Below are positions 33,724-42,031 of a DNA stretch of 64,000 bases, piece by piece; the first letter of the stretch is position 1; the number at the start of each line of letters is the position of its first letter. A program made the position numbers and the translations under genes. Under the pieces are notes generated by a model. The model was not told the origin of the DNA. It searched no databases and saw nothing but the letters and a program-made list of their open reading frames with translations. This DNA is from VAZQ01 sp036557665 (GTDB lineage: Bacteria > Pseudomonadota > Alphaproteobacteria > Rhizobiales > Xanthobacteraceae), in contig DATBHG010000017.1 in assembly GCA_036557665.1 (NCBI GenBank), positions 86,358 through 150,357 of the forward strand, written 5' to 3'.

Positions 33724-33960
33724 TTGAGCGTGAAAGTTACGCGCAAGGGGCAGGTGACGATTCCCATGCTTGTACGCGATCGCCTGGGAATAGGTCCCGG
33801 CAGCAAAGTGGACTTCGAGCTCGCAGAGGACGGCCGCGCGTTTTTGCGCCCGTCACGCCGTCGTGCGCTCAAGTCGAGCCGGTTCGAGCAGATCAGGGGG
33901 ACAGCGACCAGCGGCTTGACGACAGACGAGATCATGGCGCTCACCCGCGGCGATACGTGA
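33724..33960 (+). CDS. AbrB/VapB-type antitoxin
   Basis: A 78-residue protein from TTG 33724 (GTG 33730 is equally possible) with GGTGA upstream. The N-terminus KVTRKGQVTIPMLVRDRLGIGPGSKVDFELAEDGRAFLRP is the swapped-hairpin AbrB/SpoVT DNA-binding domain. The C-terminal SSRFEQIRGTATSGLTTDEIMALTRGD is the toxin-binding tail. The GTGA overlap with the PIN gene is the usual antitoxin-toxin coupling. It neutralises the toxin and represses the operon. Confidence 0.88.
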   Translation: MSVKVTRKGQVTIPMLVRDRLGIGPGSKVDFELAEDGRAFLRPSRRRALKSSRFEQIRGTATSGLTTDEIMALTRGDT

Positions 33961-34364
33961 CGACGCTGGTCGACACCAATGTTGTTCTTGACCTTGCAAC
34001 TGACGATCCGAGGTGGGCAAGTTGGTCTCTTCGACAGCTCGAGGCTGCGGCGCTGCGAGGGCCGCTACTCATCAATGCGGTAATCTATGCTGAGTTCTCG
34101 GTTGGCTATTTCCGAATCGAGGACGTCGAAGGTGTAGTCATCAACGCCAAGCTCAAGCTCGTGGAGATTCCTCGATCGGCGTTATTTCTCGCGGGCAAGG
34201 TCTACCAGCGCTATCGCGCGAAGGGAGGTACACGAGCCGGCGTGTTACCTGACTTCTTTATCGGGGCGCATGCTGCAACCGCTCAACTCCCGCTGCTTAC
34301 GCGGGATGCACGCCGCTACAGAGCCTACTTTCCGGACCTCGATATCATAACACCGGAGGACTGA
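33957..34364 (+). CDS. PIN-domain VapC-type toxin
   Basis: A 135-residue PIN ribonuclease. The acidic active site is formed by Asp in LVDTNVVLD (residue 6), the AEFSVG Glu near 46, and Asp in PDFFIGAHA near 98; LLTRDARRYRAYFPDLDII is the usual C-terminus. The GTG start overlaps the antitoxin stop. VapC toxins cleave tRNA or rRNA. The pair sits between two copies of the tRNA 3' end, so it may stabilise a small insertion of about 1.2 kb or the whole island. Confidence 0.9.
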   Translation: MTTLVDTNVVLDLATDDPRWASWSLRQLEAAALRGPLLINAVIYAEFSVGYFRIEDVEGVVINAKLKLVEIPRSALFLAGKVYQRYRAKGGTRAGVLPDFFIGAHAATAQLPLLTRDARRYRAYFPDLDIITPED

Positions 34365-34709
34365 TCCGGTGAAGGCTCGATCTCATCTCCAAAGAAAAAG
34401 GCTCGTGGCGAGCGTGTGCCTTTGGAGAAATCATCAAATCGATTTGGGGGGGTAACACATCAAACATCTCACCAATGATCCTCGACCGAATCGCTGCGCA
34501 ATTGGCGAGCATGTGACGGTACGTGCAGGCTGGACCGGTCCACGTAGCAACTTGGGAGCCTTTTGTGGGTCCTGCCGGGACGAGCGAGGCTCCCGGCATT
34601 GGCAATGATTCGCCAATAAAATAGACACGTCGAACGTGAATGAACGTCCTCGCTCGTGCGCGCAAATACTTGGTTATTACGAGGTCGTCCGGGTCGGGAG
34701 GCTCTTGCC
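34365..34709. other. 345-bp region with no recognised gene
   Basis: No motif, ribosome site or family resemblance is seen on either strand. The overlapping short frames on the minus strand cross the tRNA fragment at its right end and are not supported. Confidence 0.4.
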
Positions 34710-34751
34710 CATAACGGTCTGGTTGGAGGTGAGTCCCCTCCCGGCCCACCA
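34710..34751 (+). pseudogene. Degenerate tRNA(CAT) 3'-end copy (candidate outer att site)
   Basis: CATAACGGTCTGGTTGGAGG matches the tRNA from its anticodon onward exactly, then small indels occur (GAGTCCC, CTCCCGG, CCCACCA). It covers 42 nt of the tRNA 3' half in direct orientation and lies about 1.2 kb beyond the exact 14-bp copy. It suggests an older integration at the same tRNA. Confidence 0.7.
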
Positions 34752-34945
34752 CGCAATCACAATGTGAACTGATATTTCCCAGTTTCTCAAAAAGAGCCGC
34801 GATTGGCGGGAATTTTCGCGGTTCAAATGAGCGGCGTGTGGTCTCTGACGCCAACTGAGGTCGCGATGCCGTGGATTTTGGCTCTCAGTCTGTGGACTGT
34901 TCAAACCTGTTCCTGGTGTGGGCTAAGTTACTCTTATGAAAATGG

Positions 34946-35094
34946 TTAGAACCAAACCGATAATCCAAGCATCGCATATTGGCGTGACCGCTCCGCAGGA
35001 GCGTGGCACAGACGCGCAACGCCCCCCGAGGCAATCGTCCTTCGACGGCAGCTTGCACGAGATTGCGCGCGAGGAAAGCAAGTGAGATCGTCAT
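34946..35094 (-). pseudogene. C-terminal remnant of a large serine recombinase
   Basis: On the minus strand one frame reads ISLAFLARNLVQAAVEGRLPRG and a second, shifted frame continues GVARLCHAPAERSRQYAMLGL. Joined by one frameshift near 35020 they give the typical tail of recombinase-family (serine site-specific) proteins, in which an LAPDIVEAI-like helix is followed by a W-x-Q-x4-LGL end. The rest of the gene is missing. It marks a former mobile element at this border. Confidence 0.65.
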
Positions 35095-35129
35095 ATTGAC
35101 TTGTCGAATGCTGCATTCGTACGGTTCCT

Positions 35130-35288
35130 GATGGCGATGATAAACAGATCGTCCTGATCGGCGCTTCCGCCACGCTCTCGTCCAAGATCGTCAAGAACGC
35201 GGCGCTCCAGGTCTATCACGGCGCGCGACACGGCATGCGCGCGACCCTCAAAGATCAGGGCAACGCGGACTTGGTCGCATTCATCGGG
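35130..35288 (+). pseudogene. C-terminal remnant of an alpha/beta hydrolase (chloroperoxidase-type)
   Basis: The plus strand reads DGDDKQIVLIGASATLSSKI followed by VKNAALQVYHGARHGMRATLKDQGNADLVAFI. This matches the end of non-haem chloroperoxidase/esterase-type hydrolases, with the last catalytic His in HGM. No start and no Ser-containing N-terminal part exist upstream; the frame is interrupted before 35130. It is a truncated, inactive relic. Confidence 0.65.
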
Positions 35289-35509
35289 GGAATGACCGGC
35301 CACAGGCTGGCTGGCGCCCGCTTGGACAGATGCGGCCGAGACCGCCAAAAATCGTCACCGTATCTGACCCCCGTGGTACCGCCGAAGGTCGAAGCATGGA
35401 ACGATGCGTCGTGTAACACCGTTATTGCGGCGATCTTCCCTAAAGTCTGGCCAATTCAACCCAGCTGACCGCGGATCGATGGCGTTGAGCCATCACAGGA
35501 GGTCCTTCC

Positions 35510-37936
35510 ATGCAAGAAACTGCATTGCAGAGCGCAACACCCGATGTGTTGAACGAGCAAGAGCTCTCCCGGCTCGACGCCTATTGGCGCGCGGCCAACT
35601 ATCTTTCCGTCGGACAGATATACCTGCTCGATAATCCGCTCCTCCGCGAGCCGCTAAGGCCGGAGCACATCAAGCCGCGCCTGCTCGGGCACTGGGGCAC
35701 CACGCCGGGGCTGAATTTCGTCTATGTCCATCTCAATCGCATCATCAAGGCCCGCGACCTCAACGTCATCTATATATGTGGCCCCGGTCATGGCGGTCCG
35801 GGGATGGTGGCGAACACCTATCTGGAAGGGACCTACAGCGAGGTCTATCCGTCGATAGAGCAGGATGCCGACGGGCTGCGCAAGCTGTTCCGGCAATTCT
35901 CGTTTCCGGGCGGAATTCCGAGTCACGCGGCGCCGGAAACTCCGGGGTCGATTCACGAAGGGGGCGAGCTCGGCTATTCTCTCGCGCACGCCCACGGCGC
36001 AGCATTCGACAACCCGGATCTGGTCGTTGCCTGCGTGGTCGGAGACGGCGAGGCTGAAACGGGACCGCTCGCCGCGTCCTGGCACTGCAACAAGTTTCTC
36101 AATCCGGCCTCGGACGGGGTGGTGCTGCCCATCCTTCATCTCAATGGCTACAAGATCGCCAACCCGACTGTCCTCGGACGGATGCAGGATGAGGATCTCA
36201 TCACGCTGTTTCGCAGCTACGGGTATGCGCCTTTCGTGGTCGAGGGCTCGCAGCCGATGCCGATGCACCAACGCATGGCCGCGGTTCTCGACGAGGTGAT
36301 GGACAGCATCCATGCCATTCAGGAGCGGGCGCGGACGCCCGGTTCCGACCGCAGCACAGGGCAACTGCCGCGCTGGCCTCTCATCATCCTGCGCAGTCCG
36401 AAAGGCTGGACCGGACCGAAGGAAGTAGACGGCAAGAAGGTCGAAGGATTCTGGCGCGCCCACCAGGTCCCCATCGACAAGGCGCGCGACAATCCCGAGC
36501 ACCGGCGGCTGCTGGAAGAGTGGATGCGCAGCTACAAACCGCAGGAGCTGTTCGGCGAGACGGGGCGACTCGCTCCCGACGTCGCGGCGCTTGCTCCCGC
36601 CGGCGACCGGCGCATGGGCGCAAATCCCAACGCCAATGGCGGCCTGCTCAAGCGCGAGTTGCGCCTTCCGGACTTTCGAGCCTATGCGGTGGATGTGGAA
36701 AAACCGGGCGCGTCGGCAGCCGAAGCCACGCGCGTCCTTGGCTCATACCTGCGCGACGTGGTGCGGCTCAACGCGCAGGGTCGCAATTTCCGGCTGATGG
36801 GGCCCGACGAGACCTCCTCCAATCGCCTCGACAACGTCTTCGAGGCAACCGAGCGTGTCTGGATGGAGAGGATCGAGCCCTACGACGTGCATCTCGCACC
36901 GCAAGGCCGGGTCATGGAGGTGCTGAGCGAGCACCTCTGCCAGGGGTGGCTCGAAGGCTATCTGCTCACGGGGCGCCATGGCCTGTTCGCATGCTACGAG
37001 GCCTTCGTCCACATCGTGGATTCGATGTTCAACCAGCACGCCAAGTGGCTCAAGGTATCGCGAAAGCTGCCGTGGCGCCGCTCGATTGCTTCCCTCAACT
37101 ACCTCCTTACCTCCCACGTCTGGCGGCAGGACCACAATGGCTTCACGCATCAGGATCCCGGTTTCGTGGACCTCGTTGCCAACAAGAAGGCCGACATCGT
37201 GCGCATCTATCTCGCGCCCGACGCCAACTGCCTCCTATGGATCGCCGATCACTGCCTGCGCACCTACGACCGCATCAACGTGATCGTCGCGGGAAAGCAG
37301 CCGGCGCCGCAATGGCTGACCATGGAGCAGGCGGTCAAGCACTGCGACGCGGGAATCGGAATCTGGGAGTGGGCCTCAAACGATGCGGACGGCAGCGAGC
37401 CAGACGTGGTGATGGCCTGCGCCGGGGATGTCCCGACCCTGGAGACCGTCGCGGCGGTGTCGCTGCTGCGCAAGCACGTGCCCGACCTGAGGATCCGCGT
37501 CGTCAACGTGGTCGACCTCATGACCTTGCAGCCCAAGGACGAGCATCCGCATGGGATCAGCGACGCCGAGTTCGACGGGCTGTTCACGCGCGACAAGCCG
37601 GTGATCTTCGCCTACCACGGATATCCCTATCTCATTCATCGCCTGACCTACAGGCGCGAGAATCACGACAACATGCACGTGCGCGGCTACAACGAGGAAG
37701 GGACGACCACGACCCCATTCGACATGGTAGTGCTCAACCGGCTCGATCGCTTCCATCTGGCGATGGACGTGATCGAGCGGGTGCCGGGACTGGGCTCCAA
37801 GGCGGCGCACGTCAAGCAGCATTTCCGCGACAAGCTGATCGAGCATCGCGAGTATGTCGCCAGACACGGCGAGGATATGCCGGAGATCCAGAGCTGGGGT
37901 TGGCCCGACAAGAGCGAGGCCCGCGCCGGAGGCTAG
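35510..37936 (+). CDS. xfp: Xylulose 5-phosphate/fructose 6-phosphate phosphoketolase
   Basis: An 808-residue thiamine-diphosphate enzyme that splits xylulose 5-phosphate (and often fructose 6-phosphate) with phosphate to acetyl phosphate and glyceraldehyde 3-phosphate (or erythrose 4-phosphate). Visible motifs are LLGHWGTTPGLNFVY, YICGPGHGGPGMVANTYLEGTYSE, GDGEAETGPLAASWH (ThDP binding, near 180-195) and the C-terminal LTYRRENHDNMHVRGYNEEGTTTTPFDMVVLN. A perfect AGGAGGT precedes ATG 35510. It converges on the pentose phosphate operon and would feed carbon from that pathway to acetyl phosphate without loss of carbon dioxide. No acetate kinase or phosphotransacetylase gene is adjacent. Confidence 0.95.
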   Translation: MQETALQSATPDVLNEQELSRLDAYWRAANYLSVGQIYLLDNPLLREPLRPEHIKPRLLGHWGTTPGLNFVYVHLNRIIKARDLNVIYICGPGHGGPGMVANTYLEGTYSEVYPSIEQDADGLRKLFRQFSFPGGIPSHAAPETPGSIHEGGELGYSLAHAHGAAFDNPDLVVACVVGDGEAETGPLAASWHCNKFLNPASDGVVLPILHLNGYKIANPTVLGRMQDEDLITLFRSYGYAPFVVEGSQPMPMHQRMAAVLDEVMDSIHAIQERARTPGSDRSTGQLPRWPLIILRSPKGWTGPKEVDGKKVEGFWRAHQVPIDKARDNPEHRRLLEEWMRSYKPQELFGETGRLAPDVAALAPAGDRRMGANPNANGGLLKRELRLPDFRAYAVDVEKPGASAAEATRVLGSYLRDVVRLNAQGRNFRLMGPDETSSNRLDNVFEATERVWMERIEPYDVHLAPQGRVMEVLSEHLCQGWLEGYLLTGRHGLFACYEAFVHIVDSMFNQHAKWLKVSRKLPWRRSIASLNYLLTSHVWRQDHNGFTHQDPGFVDLVANKKADIVRIYLAPDANCLLWIADHCLRTYDRINVIVAGKQPAPQWLTMEQAVKHCDAGIGIWEWASNDADGSEPDVVMACAGDVPTLETVAAVSLLRKHVPDLRIRVVNVVDLMTLQPKDEHPHGISDAEFDGLFTRDKPVIFAYHGYPYLIHRLTYRRENHDNMHVRGYNEEGTTTTPFDMVVLNRLDRFHLAMDVIERVPGLGSKAAHVKQHFRDKLIEHREYVARHGEDMPEIQSWGWPDKSEARAGG

Positions 37937-37952
37937 CGAGCCGCATCTTCCA

Positions 37953-38642
37953 TCAAAACCCGCCCTGCGGTTTGTTCAGGAAGGCCGCCAGATCGCAGCG
38001 CACCAGATCGCCGATCCGGGCCAGCTCGATGTCCGCGGGCGGATACTCCGCCAAAGTCTTCGGATCCAATGCATAGTGACCCTGCTTGGGGAACACCGTA
38101 GTCACGCGATCGCCCCAGATTTTCTTGACAGCGGCGAGGATGCGCAGCTTATCGTCGATGATCACGTAGTGATCTGCGGGATAGAGGCGCTCCACGTATT
38201 TAAGCTCGTTCTCCTTGTGGATGTAGATGAGCACACGATCGTCAACCGCCCGCCAGAGGCCGGAGCGCTCGACTTTGCGCGGCTGGAACACGGCATCGCC
38301 GTCGGAGAGGATGACCGCGAGCCCCCATGGCTGCACATGCTTCACAGCGTCGAGTGCCCCGGGATAGAGGCGATCGGTGAACGGATAATCGACCAGCCAG
38401 TTCGACATGCGCAGCACATCCGGCCGATGGATCTGCTCGACCCGAAAGCGCTCCAGCGCACCGAGGTAATCGACGTAGCCTAATTCCCTGCGCAGCTCCT
38501 CGAGGATCTCCCAGTACCTGTCGCGAGCCTCAGCTCCGTATACCTCTTTCAAGTGCTTTTTCAGATCGGCCTGTACGCCATCATTGTCGAGGAGCGTGTT
38601 GTCGACGTCGAACAGGAACACGACAGCGGGCGTTTTGGGCAT
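37953..38642 (-). CDS. HAD-superfamily hydrolase
   Basis: A 229-residue phosphatase-like protein. Motif I is FLFDVDNTLLDND at residues 9-21, motif II VILSDGD, and motif IV IIDDK near 170. The cap region between is helical. HAD enzymes dephosphorylate sugar phosphates and similar compounds; substrate is not predictable. It starts 12 bases after the transketolase stop, so it is the last gene of the pentose phosphate operon and may act on a by-product such as a damaged sugar phosphate. Only 16 bases separate its stop from that of phosphoketolase. Confidence 0.85.
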   Translation of the reverse strand: MPKTPAVVFLFDVDNTLLDNDGVQADLKKHLKEVYGAEARDRYWEILEELRRELGYVDYLGALERFRVEQIHRPDVLRMSNWLVDYPFTDRLYPGALDAVKHVQPWGLAVILSDGDAVFQPRKVERSGLWRAVDDRVLIYIHKENELKYVERLYPADHYVIIDDKLRILAAVKKIWGDRVTTVFPKQGHYALDPKTLAEYPPADIELARIGDLVRCDLAAFLNKPQGGF

Positions 38643-38654
38643 GGCGATCCCGTG

Positions 38655-40763
38655 TCAGCTCTTCTTGCTCTCGCCCAACAACTCCTTCGCAACCTCTGTC
38701 ACGCGCTCCGGCTCGAACCGGTATTTTCGCAACAGCTCCTTGAGGGGAGCCGAGGCGCCGAATGTCTTCATGCCGATGATGCGGCCGCGCCTGCCGACGT
38801 AGCGCTCCCAGCCGAAGGTCGAGGCCTGCTCCACCGCGATGCGTGCGTTCACATCGGGCGGCAGCACGCTGTCCTGATAAGCCTCGCTCTGATGCTCGAA
38901 GATATCCCAGGAGGGCATCGAGACCACGCGCGAGCGGATGCCCTCGGCAAGCAACTCCTCGTGAGCTTTGACGCACAGGCTCACCTCGCTGCCGGATGCA
39001 ATGAGGATCAGCTCCGGCTTTCCGCCCGGAGCATCGGCGAGCACATAGGCGCCCCGTGCGAGGCCGGACGCGGGTGCGTATTTGCTGCGATCCAAGGTCG
39101 GCAGCGGTTGGCGCGACAGCGCCAGCAGCGCCGGCTGGTGCCGCAGCTGGATGACGTAGCGATAGGCCTCAAGCACCTCGTTCGCGTCGCACGGCCGCAG
39201 CACAACCAGTCCGGGCTCGGCACGGAACGAGGCAAGCTGCTCCACCGGTTGATGGGTCGGTCCGTCCTCGCCGTCGCCCATCGCATCGTGAGTAAACACA
39301 AATATAGTGGGCAGCTCCATCAAGGCCGACAGCCGGATGGCCGGCCGCGCATAGTCGCTGAAGATGAAGAACGTGGCGCCGAACGGGCGAAGTTTCGACA
39401 GCGCGAGTCCGTTGACCGCCGCCGTCATCGCATGCTCGCGGATGCCGAAATGCAGGTTTCTGCCGCCGCGATTGTCCGGCTCGAAGTCTCCGGCCCCGTC
39501 GAACGTCAGCAGCGTCCTGTTGGATGGGCCGAGATCTGCTGATCCGCCGAGCAGCCACGGGATGTTCTGCGCGAGAATATTGAGGATCTTGCCCGAGGCA
39601 TCGCGGCCGGCGATGCCCTTGGGGTCGGCGGGAAAAGCCGGCAGCCCCTCGTCCCATCGCGGCGGCAGCTCGCGCCGCTGCATGAGGTCGATCTCGGTTG
39701 CCGGCTCCGGATGTTTCGCGCGATAAGCCGCAAACAGCTCGCCCCATTTGCGGCGTGCCTCCTCCCCGCGCACGCCGATCCCGGCGGCGAAGTGCCCGCG
39801 CACGGCGTCGGGAACTAAAAACTTCGCGTCCTGCGGCCATCCGTAGGCGCGCTTGGCCAGCCGGATCTCTTCCTCGCCCAGGGGCTCGCCGTGCGCCGCC
39901 GCAGTGTCCTGCAGGTGCGGAGAGCCATAGCCGATATGGCTGTCCAGAATGATGAAGGTCGGACGCCCCTTGGTCCTGTGAAAGATGTCGAGGGCGTGCT
40001 CGATCCGATCGATGTCGTTGGCATCGCCCACGCGCAGCACGTTCCAGCCATAACCGAGAAATCGGGCGGAGATATCCTCGGTAAAAGTGATGTGCGTGTT
40101 GCCTTCGATGGTGATGTGGTTGTTGTCGTAGATCCAGCAGAGATTGTCCAAGGCGAGATGGCCGGCCAGCGACGCCGCTTCCGCTCCCACGCCCTCCATC
40201 ATGCAGCCGTCACCGCAAACCGCATAAATGTTGTAACGGAAGATCTCGAACCCGGGACGATTGTAGCGGTTGGCAAGCCATGCCTCGGCAATGGCCATGC
40301 CCACGCTCGTCGCGATGCCCTGCCCGAGCGGTCCCGTCGTCGCCTCAACTCCGGAAACCAGATGGTATTCGGGATGGCCCGGAGCTTTGCTGCCGAGCTG
40401 GCGGAAGCGGCGGATGTCGTCGAGCGAAACCGCCGGTTGGCCAAGCCGCTCGTATTCGGCGTTCACCGCGCGCGTCCCGGTGAGATGAAGCACCGACCAC
40501 AGCAGCATCGAGGCATGGCCGTTGGAGAGCACGAAGCGATCGCGGTTGGGCCAGATCGGATCCTGCGGATCGAAGCGCATGACCCGGTTCCAAAGCGTGT
40601 AGATGAGCGGCGCCAGCGCCATCGGGGTGCCGGGATGACCGGACTTCGCCTGCTGGACCGCGTCGATCGACAGGGTACGGATGCAATTAATGGAGAGTTG
40701 GTCGAGTTGCGCGCTGGTCATCGGATGCCGCGAATCCGGTAGCGGGCTGGCAACAGCACTCAT
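38655..40763 (-). CDS. tkt: Transketolase
   Basis: A 702-residue ThDP enzyme that transfers two-carbon units between sugar phosphates in the non-oxidative pentose phosphate pathway. Visible are CIRTLSIDAVQQAKSGHPGTPM, FVLSNGHASMLLW, GPLGQGIATSVGMAIAE, CGDGCMMEGVGAEAASLAGHL (ThDP motif), IGYGSPH and THDAMGDGEDGPTHQPVEQL. ATG 40763 is chosen for a GGAGG 7 bases upstream; an in-frame start further upstream is not supported. It follows gnd by 65 bases and is followed closely by the HAD gene. Confidence 0.95.
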   Translation of the reverse strand: MSAVASPLPDSRHPMTSAQLDQLSINCIRTLSIDAVQQAKSGHPGTPMALAPLIYTLWNRVMRFDPQDPIWPNRDRFVLSNGHASMLLWSVLHLTGTRAVNAEYERLGQPAVSLDDIRRFRQLGSKAPGHPEYHLVSGVEATTGPLGQGIATSVGMAIAEAWLANRYNRPGFEIFRYNIYAVCGDGCMMEGVGAEAASLAGHLALDNLCWIYDNNHITIEGNTHITFTEDISARFLGYGWNVLRVGDANDIDRIEHALDIFHRTKGRPTFIILDSHIGYGSPHLQDTAAAHGEPLGEEEIRLAKRAYGWPQDAKFLVPDAVRGHFAAGIGVRGEEARRKWGELFAAYRAKHPEPATEIDLMQRRELPPRWDEGLPAFPADPKGIAGRDASGKILNILAQNIPWLLGGSADLGPSNRTLLTFDGAGDFEPDNRGGRNLHFGIREHAMTAAVNGLALSKLRPFGATFFIFSDYARPAIRLSALMELPTIFVFTHDAMGDGEDGPTHQPVEQLASFRAEPGLVVLRPCDANEVLEAYRYVIQLRHQPALLALSRQPLPTLDRSKYAPASGLARGAYVLADAPGGKPELILIASGSEVSLCVKAHEELLAEGIRSRVVSMPSWDIFEHQSEAYQDSVLPPDVNARIAVEQASTFGWERYVGRRGRIIGMKTFGASAPLKELLRKYRFEPERVTEVAKELLGESKKS

Positions 40764-40828
40764 TTTTCGGCCTCCAATTTCTGCGCAGGAGCGAGGCATC
40801 CCTCGCCCTTACCGAGGAGTCCCGACGC

Positions 40829-41845
40829 TCAACCTGCGGGCTTCTCCAGGTGCCCGCCGAACTCGTAACGCATGGCGGAAAGGAGCTTGTCGGCGAATGT
40901 CGCCTCGCCGCGCGAGCTGAAACGCTCGTAGAGCGCGGTCGAAAGCACGGGCGCCGGGACCGCTGCGTCGATAGCGGCCTTGATCGTCCAGCGGCCTTCA
41001 CCCGAGTCGGAGACGCGGCCCGCAAAGCCCTCGAGCGTCGGATCCTGGGTCAGCGCGGTCGCGGTGAGGTCGAGCAGCCATGACGCGATGACACTGCCTC
41101 GCCGCCACACTTCTGCAATGTCGCGCAGATTGAGATCATAGCGGTAAAGCTCCGGATCGCGCAGCGGCGTCGTCTCGGCGTCGGCGGCGTGCTGCTGGTT
41201 GCCGACATTGGCATGGCGCAGGATGTTCATCCCCTCCGCATAGGCGGCCATGATACCGTACTCGATGCCGTTATGGACCATCTTGACGAAGTGACCGGCG
41301 CCGTTGCCGCCGCAGTGCAGGTAGCCGAACTCGGCCGTGCCGCCGATTTTCTCCCGTCCAGGGGTGCGCGAAATGTCGCCCGCGCCGGGTGCCAGAGTCT
41401 TGAAGATCCGATCGAGGTGCTGCACTGCCGCGTCCGGTCCCCCGATCATCATGCAGTAGCCGCGCTCCAGACCCCACACCCCGCCGCTCGTCCCGACATC
41501 CACGTAATGAACTCCTTTCGCCGCGAGCTCTCGCGCGCGGCGGATGTCATCCACGTAATAGGAGTTGCCGCCGTCGATGAGGATGTCGCCACGCTCGAGA
41601 TGGAGCGTGAGGTCGGCGATGCTCTTGTCGACCACCGCCGCCGGGACCATCAGCCAGACCGCGCGCGGCTTTTCCAGCTTGCGCACGAGGTCCGCAAGCG
41701 AGGACGCCCCGACTGCCTTCTCCCGGGCGAGGTCTTCGACCGCCTTCGCAGACATGTCGAAGACCACGCATTGATGGCCGCCTTTGATAAGCCGCCGCAC
41801 CATATTGGCGCCCATCCGGCCGAGTCCGATCATCGCGAGCTGCAT
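40829..41845 (-). CDS. gnd: 6-Phosphogluconate dehydrogenase, decarboxylating (short type)
   Basis: A 338-residue protein that oxidises 6-phosphogluconate to ribulose 5-phosphate. The Rossmann start is MQLAMIGLGRMGANMVRRLIKGGH; substrate motifs are IDGGNSYYVDD, DVGTSGGVWGLERGYCMMIGG and HCGGNGAGHFVKMVHNGIEYG with the catalytic Lys and Asn. The length of about 330 is that of the short, often NAD-preferring class rather than the 470-residue class. A GC-rich palindrome lies between it and pgi. Confidence 0.93.
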   Translation of the reverse strand: MQLAMIGLGRMGANMVRRLIKGGHQCVVFDMSAKAVEDLAREKAVGASSLADLVRKLEKPRAVWLMVPAAVVDKSIADLTLHLERGDILIDGGNSYYVDDIRRARELAAKGVHYVDVGTSGGVWGLERGYCMMIGGPDAAVQHLDRIFKTLAPGAGDISRTPGREKIGGTAEFGYLHCGGNGAGHFVKMVHNGIEYGIMAAYAEGMNILRHANVGNQQHAADAETTPLRDPELYRYDLNLRDIAEVWRRGSVIASWLLDLTATALTQDPTLEGFAGRVSDSGEGRWTIKAAIDAAVPAPVLSTALYERFSSRGEATFADKLLSAMRYEFGGHLEKPAG

Positions 41846-41939
41846 GATGTCGTTCCTGTTAGAAGCTCAGCTTTGCCATGGCAAATCGCATCGGGGGCAA
41901 AGGCGCGCCCCAACCCGTACTTGCTTTCCAAGGTCGCGC

Positions 41940-41980
41940 GCCGTGCCCACGCGCAGTGCCTGACCGGGCATGGGCACGGC
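41940..41980. repeat. Intergenic palindrome between pgi and gnd
   Basis: GCCGTGCCCA (41940-41949) and TGGGCACGGC (41971-41980), perfect 10-bp arms with 21 bases between, in the 186-bp gap. It may be an interspersed repeat or mRNA-stabilising hairpin; there is no T-run. Confidence 0.65.
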
Positions 41981-42031
41981 GTGAAGAGCGTGCCTTTGCC
42001 CACCCCACGGCGGCTCTTGATTTGCCGCTTG

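Larger units (their letters stand above)
13465..34751. mobile_element. tRNA-integrated, satellite-like genomic island with nested right ends
   Basis: The left border is the tRNA 3' end at 13464, next to a tyrosine integrase pointing towards it. Two candidate right borders are visible: TCCCGGGCCCACCA (33499-33512), identical to the last 14 nt of the tRNA, and a 42-nt degenerate copy of the tRNA 3' half (34710-34751). Content includes integrase, SF3 helicase, VRR-NUC nuclease, RHH regulators, a second recombinase, terminase small and large subunits, unknown genes and a vapBC pair. No portal, major capsid, protease, tail, lysis, relaxase or type IV secretion gene is recognised. It could be a degenerate prophage, a phage satellite or a mosaic of successive insertions. 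Confidence 0.75.

Noticed and set aside
34345..34854. Minus-strand frame of 169 codons after vapC
   Set aside because: It runs through the degenerate tRNA copy and has no family resemblance or start signal.
36520..38076. Second plus-strand frame inside phosphoketolase
   Set aside because: Overlaps the conserved phosphoketolase frame completely; composition is Arg-rich as expected of an out-of-frame GC-rich read.
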